Positions 58,698-64,000 of a DNA stretch of 64,000 nt are shown piece by piece. Numbering within the stretch: position 1 is the stretch's first letter; the number at the start of each line of letters is the position of its first letter. The translations under genes and the position numbers were made by a program. The notes beneath the pieces are model-generated. The model saw only the letters and a program-made list of their open reading frames with translations, was not told where the DNA came from and searched no databases. The stretch covers positions 2,520,001-2,584,000 of the forward strand of contig NZ_CP101416.1 in NCBI RefSeq assembly GCF_027942295.1, given 5' to 3'. This DNA is from Pseudanabaena sp. Chao 1811. GTDB lineage: Bacteria; Cyanobacteriota; Cyanobacteriia; Pseudanabaenales; Pseudanabaenaceae.

Positions 58698-59470
58698 AGA
58701 ACACGAATTACTGTGCTTTGCGGTAGGTTGCTGGCATTAATTTCTAAACTAGATCCATCTAATTTCTTGATACTATCGCTAGGCATGAGCGCGAGAAATT
58801 CATCGATAGATGCTAATTGACAAGACTTACTAGATTTATCGGTACGATAATAAGAGGGAATAACTATACGGGGATTTAGTTCTTTAACAATCGCCTGTGC
58901 TTCTGTCGGAGAATAGGACTTTGCTGCGGAGGGATCACTACTTTGCTCATTACCACCGATGGGTAAAATTAAGACATCGGGACGACCAATCAAAATTCTT
59001 TGTGCCGATGTGATAGGGGCAGCAGCGCTACCCAAATGAACTATAAAAATACCAGACTGTTTCCATTTCCATGCCACATTACGTCCAAACCTCCGACCAC
59101 CGATGCGATCGTGATCCATTGATATTCCTTGAAGGTTAATCCCTTTGAGGTTGTAGGAACCTGGCTCAGACAAAACGCGCCGATCCTTCGGTAAATTCTC
59201 TAAATATCCTTCGTCGAGCAAGCGCGAACTAATCAAAACATAGTCAGATGATGCTGTGGGGGCAGGTAAATTGTTAGTACAACCAGCAGGACGAAAGGGA
59301 TGGGTGAGGAACGTGACTCCATCGCCTGCGATTAAAAATGATAGATGCCCTAGCCATTCAAGTCTTAGTGTTGAATTAGTTTGTGAGTTCGCGGCATCAG
59401 CGATAATTCCTGCGGTAAAAGCTGAGATTAGTCCACCTTGAGCGAGTCGAAGAATTTGTCTGCGGCGCAT
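58688..59470 (-). CDS. MBL-fold protein with Tat-type signal
   Basis: A 260-residue protein starting MRRRQILRLAQGGLISAFTAG, a twin-arginine-like signal peptide. The rest resembles UlaG/YtkL-type metallo-beta-lactamase-fold proteins (LEWLGHLSFLIAGDGVTFLTHPF, MDHDRIGGRRFG, ADVLILPIGG-like PDVLILPIGGNE, IVIPSYYRTD). The HxHxDH metal motif is reduced to MDHDRIG and other ligand positions are not clear, so hydrolase activity is uncertain. It would act outside the cytoplasm. Confidence 0.72.
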   Translation of the reverse strand: MRRRQILRLAQGGLISAFTAGIIADAANSQTNSTLRLEWLGHLSFLIAGDGVTFLTHPFRPAGCTNNLPAPTASSDYVLISSRLLDEGYLENLPKDRRVLSEPGSYNLKGINLQGISMDHDRIGGRRFGRNVAWKWKQSGIFIVHLGSAAAPITSAQRILIGRPDVLILPIGGNEQSSDPSAAKSYSPTEAQAIVKELNPRIVIPSYYRTDKSSKSCQLASIDEFLALMPSDSIKKLDGSSLEINASNLPQSTVIRVLKK

Positions 59471-59549
59471 GTTGTTTAGTTAATTGTTTACTTGGGATTA
59501 GGTGAGGATTGCCCCACAAAAATAATTGCAGCGCTTAGCGCTGAAACTC

Positions 59550-59594
59550 AATATTTAAGGTAGGTGGTATTTTGCGCCGCCTACCTTAAATATT
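59550..59594. terminator. Hairpin after trpG
   Basis: AATATTTAAGGTAGGTGG pairs with CCGCCTACCTTAAATATT (one mismatch region), loop TATTTTGCG. It touches the trpG stop codon on the minus-strand side, suiting a terminator. Confidence 0.6.
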
Positions 59595-60192
59595 AGGTTT
59601 TGACGCTTAAACCTTTTAAGAAGTTTCTCAGTAAGTCTTTGCCTGCCTCAGTCAAGATACTTTCAGGATGAAATTGTACGCCTTGAATGTGAGGATATTG
59701 CTTGTGTCGGACTCCCATAATTATGTCATCTTCAGTCCATGCAGTCACTTCTAGCACATCGGGGCAGTTTTGACGATCAATAACTAAGCTATGATATCGA
59801 GTCGCGGTAAATGGGTTAGCTAGTCCTTCTAAAATACCGACTCCAGTATGATAGATCTGCGAAGTCTTGCCATGCATCAAATAAGGTGCAGAGACGACCT
59901 TGCCACCGTACATCAAGCCCATACTCTGATGTCCGAGACATACACCTAAGATCGGAGTTTCTGCGCCCAGCTCTGTAATAATATCCAGCGATACGCCTGC
60001 TTCTTCAGGGCGACCAGGACCTGGTGAAATTACGACTCCTGCGGGATTAAGTTGCTTGACTTCTTCGATATTTATTTCATCGTTGCGCTTAACTAATATT
60101 TCACCTAATGCAGGAAACTCAGGAAGCAGTTCCCCAAGGTACTGTACTAGGTTGTAAGTAAAGCTGTCGTAATTGTCGATAACGAGAATCAT
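59593..60192 (-). CDS. trpG: Anthranilate synthase glutamine amidotransferase subunit
   Basis: A 199-residue class I glutamine amidotransferase that supplies ammonia to anthranilate synthase (tryptophan) and possibly to aminodeoxychorismate synthase (folate). The triad is visible: Cys85 in GVCLGHQ, His and Glu in [21 protein letters not shown] and YHSLVI are typical of TrpG/PabA. No trpE or pabB adjoins, so both uses remain possible. Confidence 0.92.
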   Translation of the reverse strand: MILVIDNYDSFTYNLVQYLGELLPEFPALGEILVKRNDEINIEEVKQLNPAGVVISPGPGRPEEAGVSLDIITELGAETPILGVCLGHQSMGLMYGGKVVSAPYLMHGKTSQIYHTGVGILEGLANPFTATRYHSLVIDRQNCPDVLEVTAWTEDDIIMGVRHKQYPHIQGVQFHPESILTEAGKDLLRNFLKGLSVKT

Positions 60193-60302
60193 GGTAACAG
60201 TTCTTGTATTTGCAAGGCTTGGGGCTTGAAGGCGATCGCCAATTTCTTACTCAATTTAGTCTTCTCAATTTAACATTCTTTGGCAAGTAGTCAGAAGTGA
60301 TT

Positions 60303-60389
60303 CAGAAGTTGGCAATCTAGTAATGCTTGAGTTAGTTAGTCTCAAGAGATGAGTGGCTTGGCATTACATTTAGTTATTGCCAACTTCTG
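60303..60389. repeat. Inverted repeat upstream of the TPR gene
   Basis: CAGAAGTTGGCAAT (60303-60316) and ATTGCCAACTTCTG (60376-60389) are perfect 14-bp inverted repeats 59 bases apart. It may be a regulatory or terminator structure between the divergent trpG and TPR genes, or a small mobile repeat. Confidence 0.45.
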
Positions 60390-60469
60390 GATAGAGAAGG
60401 CTTAACCATAAAGTATAAAGTGCTGTAATATTTGTGGATTCGACTGGCATTAACACGAAATTTGCTTTT

Positions 60470-61384
60470 ATGAAACCAGTTTTTGTCGTTTTCGCATCGG
60501 TATTGGTAGTTAGTACCTATGGGGCAGATATTGCGATCGCCCAATTGCGTCAAAAGCCACCTCAAAAAGTTCAGGTGCAACAGCAGATAGTTGTTCCTCC
60601 CAATGAAACTGCCGATCAACTTTTGGAGCGGGGGAATGCCTATGTGCGCCTAGGAAATCTAGAAGGAGCGATCGTTATTTTTCGGGCAGCGATTAAGAAA
60701 AATCCTGAACTAACTGCTGCCCATTACAATCTAGGTTTAGCCTATGCACAGGCAAATAGACTCAAGGAAGCAATTTATTCTTTTCAAAGAGCTACGAGAC
60801 TCGATCCGAAGTTTGCGGTCGCCTATAGCAATTTAGGTGCAGCACAATTGCAAGCGGGCAATCCTAATCAAGCAATTCCCAATTTACAAAAGGCGGTGCG
60901 ACTTGATCCTAATCTCTCGGTTGCCTATTACAATCTAGGTTTAGCACTTAAGGAAAAAAAGGATATTAATGGGGCGATTTCTAGTCTTAATCAAGCGCTG
61001 AAACTTAATCCTCAGTCTCCTGAAACTATTTATAACTTGGGTCTATTAATTCAAACCCAAGGCGATATTTCTAAGGCAATCACCTATTATTCTAAAGCTG
61101 TGCAACTAAATCCTGAATATGCAGAGGCTTATTACAATTTGGGAGCAGCTTTATTAATTCAAGGTCAAACGGAAAATGCGATCGGGCAGCTTGGGAATGC
61201 TTTGCAATTTCGGAAAGACTATGCCGAGGCTTTTTATACTTTGGGTGTAGCCCAGACAAGAGCGGGTAAAAAACAAGAGGCAATTCAATCTTTTATTCAA
61301 GCTCAGGCTTATTTTAATCAGCAAAAAAATACTACATGGGCGCAACAGAGTGATCGCCAGATTCAAAGATTACGGGGTAATTAA
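60470..61384 (+). CDS. Exported TPR-repeat protein
   Basis: A 304-residue protein with a signal peptide (MKPVFVVFASVLVVSTYGAD, cleavage probably after IAIAQ) and a Gln/Pro-rich linker, then about seven tetratricopeptide repeats (from about 50; each like A-YNLGLAYAQANRLKEAI---RATRLDPKFA). TPR arrays form protein-binding solenoids; the partner cannot be named. ATG 60470 fits the signal peptide; ATG 60434 would place polar residues before it. Confidence 0.85.
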   Translation: MKPVFVVFASVLVVSTYGADIAIAQLRQKPPQKVQVQQQIVVPPNETADQLLERGNAYVRLGNLEGAIVIFRAAIKKNPELTAAHYNLGLAYAQANRLKEAIYSFQRATRLDPKFAVAYSNLGAAQLQAGNPNQAIPNLQKAVRLDPNLSVAYYNLGLALKEKKDINGAISSLNQALKLNPQSPETIYNLGLLIQTQGDISKAITYYSKAVQLNPEYAEAYYNLGAALLIQGQTENAIGQLGNALQFRKDYAEAFYTLGVAQTRAGKKQEAIQSFIQAQAYFNQQKNTTWAQQSDRQIQRLRGN

Positions 61385-61531
61385 AAGCCAGAAAATCCCT
61401 AAATAACTATTTGATAACCAGCATTTTGTATGAAAATGAATCAAAAGTAACTTTCTGATAACTTCTCCTAGCTGACAAAGCGCACGAAAAGGTGAATCAT
61501 ATCTGTTAGTTAGATATTTCAGGAAGAAGAA

Positions 61532-62413
61532 GTGAATAAGTCATTTATTCAAAAAGTAGCTTCTGCACTAGTTGTAGCGTTGGGGGCGATCGCTACAGTT
61601 TTACCAGCACAAGCAGGAACTCTTGTTAATGGTTGGAACTATGCTAGGGATGACTATTCCTATGATGGATACAATAATGGAAACCTCAGTGCTACGAGTC
61701 AGTACGATATCTATGGCATTGGTATTAAGGAAGTTGGTAATGAGATTTGGGTAGGGGTTAGTGCTAGTACACCACTGACAGGTGTTTATTCTAGTGCTGC
61801 TGCTGATCATAATATTGGATGGGGCGACCTATTTCTAGACTTTAACTACGGTAAGCCAAATAATAGCTTTACGTCGGCTCAAGGATCTCTAATTGGTATT
61901 CGCTTTTCTGTAACTAATGACTCGGCTGCACCTACGACAGGCGTATATACAGGTGTTACTGCCAAGAGTGTTACCCAAGAAAATAGTGGTTTCTCTAGCT
62001 TGAATCAGTATGCAACCTATGTGCCAAATGCCAAAATCGGTGATTTGGCGTTGAATGATCCCTACTACTCTGGATATAAATATGCTCGTGTTCCTAATGT
62101 AATTAGTAGCTATTCATCGAGAGTGGGTGATGTGACTGCACTTTTACCAAGTGCTTTGGCTGATTTTCCTAATCCAGCTTTGGCAAGCAATAATCTGATC
62201 AAGTTTGGATTTAAGTTTGAACGTCCAGTTGGTTTTAGTGGCGAATATCTTGGTTCTTTGTTCCTTGAGTGTTTTAATGACTCAGTGGCGATTAGAGGTA
62301 CTTCGAGATCTGTTCCCGTTCCTCCTGCGATCGCTGGCATTCTTGTTGCAGGGGCTTTAGGTGGATGGCAGATGGCAAAACGTAAAAAACAGCTCAAAGC
62401 TGTTGTCGCCTAG
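61532..62413 (+). CDS. Surface protein with CTERM-like sorting signal
   Basis: A 293-residue protein starting at GTG after GAAGAAGAA. It has an N-terminal signal peptide (cleavage near AQA 28), a Gly/Ser/Tyr/Asn-rich beta-type body, and a C-terminal tail VPVPPAIAGILVAGALGGWQ followed by a basic MAKRKK, as in PEP-CTERM/VPxP-type exosortase substrates of cyanobacteria. It should be exported, held by the C-terminal helix and then processed. The function is unknown; the exosortase gene is not in the window. Confidence 0.8.
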   Translation: MNKSFIQKVASALVVALGAIATVLPAQAGTLVNGWNYARDDYSYDGYNNGNLSATSQYDIYGIGIKEVGNEIWVGVSASTPLTGVYSSAAADHNIGWGDLFLDFNYGKPNNSFTSAQGSLIGIRFSVTNDSAAPTTGVYTGVTAKSVTQENSGFSSLNQYATYVPNAKIGDLALNDPYYSGYKYARVPNVISSYSSRVGDVTALLPSALADFPNPALASNNLIKFGFKFERPVGFSGEYLGSLFLECFNDSVAIRGTSRSVPVPPAIAGILVAGALGGWQMAKRKKQLKAVVA

Positions 62414-62515
62414 CCGATCCAGATAGTCAATTCAAATATTTAAGTCTTGGGGGGCATGCTTTGGCATCTCATAGAAGATATACAGTAATCTTTTGTGATG
62501 TTAGAAGCTTAGTTA

Positions 62516-62550
62516 AAAAGAGAGCATTCATGCTCTCTTTTTTATTTTTT
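62516..62550. terminator. Terminator between convergent genes
   Basis: AAAAAGAGAGCA and TGCTCTCTTTTTT pair around TTCA, with a further T-run. It serves the CTERM gene and, through its A-run, the oppositely directed WD40 gene. Confidence 0.85.
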
Positions 62551-62553
62551 TGA

Positions 62554-63768
62554 TTATGGAACTCCCCATATATGAATATTGCAGTCTTCACCACCACTAA
62601 CTAAGGTCTGTCCATCGCGACTGAGGGCGATCGCATTAATCAGATTGATATGTCCATTGAGAACTTGGATTGGTTCACCCGTTTCTAAATTCCATACGCG
62701 GATTTCTTTATAACTGGCGCTAATCAGTGTTTTGCCGTCGCGACTAATGATTAATGACTTGACCCAGCCCCAATGTCCTTCTAGGGTACGGATTGCTTTA
62801 CCTGTCTCAAGATCCCAAACTTTGATGCGGGTATCGAGACTACCACTGACTAAGGTGCGTCCATCGGGACTAATGGCAAAGGAAAGAACTCTCGCTGAAT
62901 GTCCAATGAATTCCCATCTTAGTTTTCCAGAGATGATATCCCATACCCGAATCGTGGTATCCCAACTGCAACTGGCGATCGCTCTACCATCGGGACTGAG
63001 GGCTACAGAATCTACTAGGCTTGTGTGACCATGAAGGGTGCGAATTTCTCTGCCTGTTTTGATATCCCACAGTTTAATGGTGGTGTCTTGGCTGCCTGTA
63101 ACTAGAGTTTTCCCATCGGGTGTAATGGCTACAGAGTTGACATAGCCAATATGCCCAGTTAATGTCATCAACTCTTTTCCCGATCGCGCATCCCAAAGTT
63201 TAATCGTTTTATCACGACTGCCGCTTGCCAAGATTCTTCCGTTACGACTGAGGGCAATGGAAGTAACAATATGGTTGTGACCGCGAATTGTGCCAATCTG
63301 TTTACTGGGTTTTTGAGATGGATTTTCTCCTTTGCCTAAATCCCAAACCTTGATGGTGAAGTCGGCTCCAGCGCTATATAAAATGCGTCCATTGGCAGAA
63401 AGCGCGAGGGTCGCGATCGCCTCTTCATGCCCCTGTAGTGTATCGGTGATGTCAAATAAATGATATTGGCTATAGCTACTGATGGCTTGACGAATATGGG
63501 GTTCAGGTCTGCGCCAGAGTAATAACAGGGCAGTACGTTGGACTTTGAGAGATTCATCTTGGAGCCCCTGCAATACTAAATCTAAGCCTGTTTCACCGTA
63601 GTTAAGAGCTTCCCGTAGAGCCGAGATTCTAGGCGCGATCGCAGGACTAGCTAATCTTCTTCTGACTCCTTCAATTCCACCTAAAACTAAACCACCAAGT
63701 GGTGGCGGTGATTGACCACCAAGGACGGCATCCTGTGATTTTGGTAGCTGTTTCTGAGTTGAGATCAT
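62554..63768 (-). CDS. WD40-repeat protein
   Basis: A 404-residue protein. The first 110 residues are a Pro/Gly-rich start followed by a helical segment (LREALNYGETGLDLVLQGLQ, ESLKVQRTALLLLWRR, HEAT-like). Seven WD repeats follow (about 111-404), each with the pattern GH---V-S-A-SPDG--L-SGS-D-TI-LWD, forming one beta-propeller. Such proteins are scaffolds, plentiful in cyanobacteria. No signal peptide or enzymatic domain is seen, so the partner and role are unknown. Confidence 0.88.
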   Translation of the reverse strand: MISTQKQLPKSQDAVLGGQSPPPLGGLVLGGIEGVRRRLASPAIAPRISALREALNYGETGLDLVLQGLQDESLKVQRTALLLLWRRPEPHIRQAISSYSQYHLFDITDTLQGHEEAIATLALSANGRILYSAGADFTIKVWDLGKGENPSQKPSKQIGTIRGHNHIVTSIALSRNGRILASGSRDKTIKLWDARSGKELMTLTGHIGYVNSVAITPDGKTLVTGSQDTTIKLWDIKTGREIRTLHGHTSLVDSVALSPDGRAIASCSWDTTIRVWDIISGKLRWEFIGHSARVLSFAISPDGRTLVSGSLDTRIKVWDLETGKAIRTLEGHWGWVKSLIISRDGKTLISASYKEIRVWNLETGEPIQVLNGHINLINAIALSRDGQTLVSGGEDCNIHIWGVP

Positions 63769-63777
63769 AACCTCAAG

Positions 63778-63811
63778 TTTAGATAATCTCCCACAAGGAG
63801 ATTATCTAAAT
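63778..63811. terminator. Hairpin between WD40 gene and its upstream neighbour
   Basis: TTTAGATAATCTCC pairs perfectly with GGAGATTATCTAAA around CACAA. The stop codon of the upstream minus-strand gene (63806-63808) lies in one arm, and the WD40 start is ten bases beyond the other. It may attenuate read-through into the WD40 gene. Confidence 0.6.
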
Positions 63812-64000
63812 TTCTGTGAATGTGACTGCACAGGTGTTTGTGCCTTCGCCCATGCCTTTGTGATAAAAGGTCAGTTTGTAATTAGGAAATTTTTTGGATT
63901 TTTGAACCATGTCTGAGGCAATGAGCAATAAATGGCGATCGCTAGCGGGTAAATGCAGTAGTCCTCGTTTAATTCCTGTTTTGAGACCATATTCGATCGC
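63806..64000 (-). CDS. 3' end of an unidentified gene
   Basis: An open frame entering from the window edge, 64 residues to the stop: AIEYGLKTGIKRGLLHLPAS, then DRHLLLIASDMVQKSKKFPN and YKLTFYHKGMGEGTNTCAVT, FTEI. Composition and the HIP1 site are normal for a gene. I do not recognise the family from this C-terminus. Confidence 0.55.
   Translation of the reverse strand, partial: AIEYGLKTGIKRGLLHLPASDRHLLLIASDMVQKSKKFPNYKLTFYHKGMGEGTNTCAVTFTEI

Noticed and set aside
1-64000. CRISPR arrays, rRNA or tRNA genes
   Set aside because: I saw no regularly spaced direct repeats, no rRNA-like blocks and no convincing cloverleaf with a GTTCRANNC arm. A covariance scan would be needed to exclude a missed tRNA.

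Overview
The window comes from a cyanobacterial chromosome. It carries the photosystem I core pair psaA-psaB, a carboxysome shell protein (CcmK), the chloroplast-type genes ycf35 and ycf46, a fibrillin and a PucC-like chlorophyll carrier, and the HIP1 octamer GCGATCGC is scattered throughout. The AT-rich composition, many hybrid histidine kinases, small hairpin repeats and several insertion sequences would suit a Pseudanabaena-like filamentous lineage. That placement is inference; only 'cyanobacterium' is firm.

Layout. 0-5.4 kb: a WecA-type lipid-linked sugar transferase (partial), a cysteine-poor ribosomal protein L36, a fibrillin, an ankyrin protein, a PucC-like transporter, a truncated Uma2 gene and a DUF29 protein. 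5.4-10.2 kb: a defence-type island on the minus strand with two toxin-antitoxin modules (one decayed) and a two-gene McrB-like AAA/LlaJI-like nuclease system without a methyltransferase. 10.3-15.1 kb: a membrane hybrid kinase, a lipoprotein, and an IS982-family element that is frameshifted and contains a complete IS256-family element. 15.1-18.7 kb: MAPEG, DUF1499, CcmK, AroQ and an amidohydrolase. 19-43.7 kb: a dense signalling region with seven histidine-kinase genes, most of them hybrid, and two EAL (c-di-GMP phosphodiesterase) proteins. TldD, an ABC ATPase, a YbjN-like protein, a lipoate-ligase-like protein and a pseudouridine synthase sit among them. 44-52.3 kb: ycf35, ycf46, transaldolase, psaA and psaB. 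52.7-57.5 kb: a dynamin-like GTPase gene broken by a MITE and by IS256 copies, then a VapBC-type pair. 57.5-64 kb: an L,D-transpeptidase with SLH domains, an MBL-fold protein, TrpG, a TPR protein, a CTERM-type surface protein, a WD40 protein and the 3' end of one more gene.

The clearest unusual results are mobile-element events that can be reconstructed base by base. A 142-bp MITE with perfect 19-bp terminal repeats and an 8-bp target duplication splits a 938-residue sensor kinase; its ends match those of the IS982-type element near 13 kb. A second, unrelated 188-bp MITE splits the GTPase gene just after its P-loop. In both cases deleting the element plus one target copy restores a continuous reading frame. 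An IS256 element is nested in the IS982 element with an 8-bp duplication, and a second IS256 locus forms a large inverted repeat after loss of half of one copy.

The signalling region looks like a set of phosphorelay components (CBS, GAF and PAS sensors, receivers, HPt domains) beside c-di-GMP phosphodiesterases. Whether they form one circuit cannot be told from sequence alone. No tRNA, rRNA or CRISPR array was recognised.
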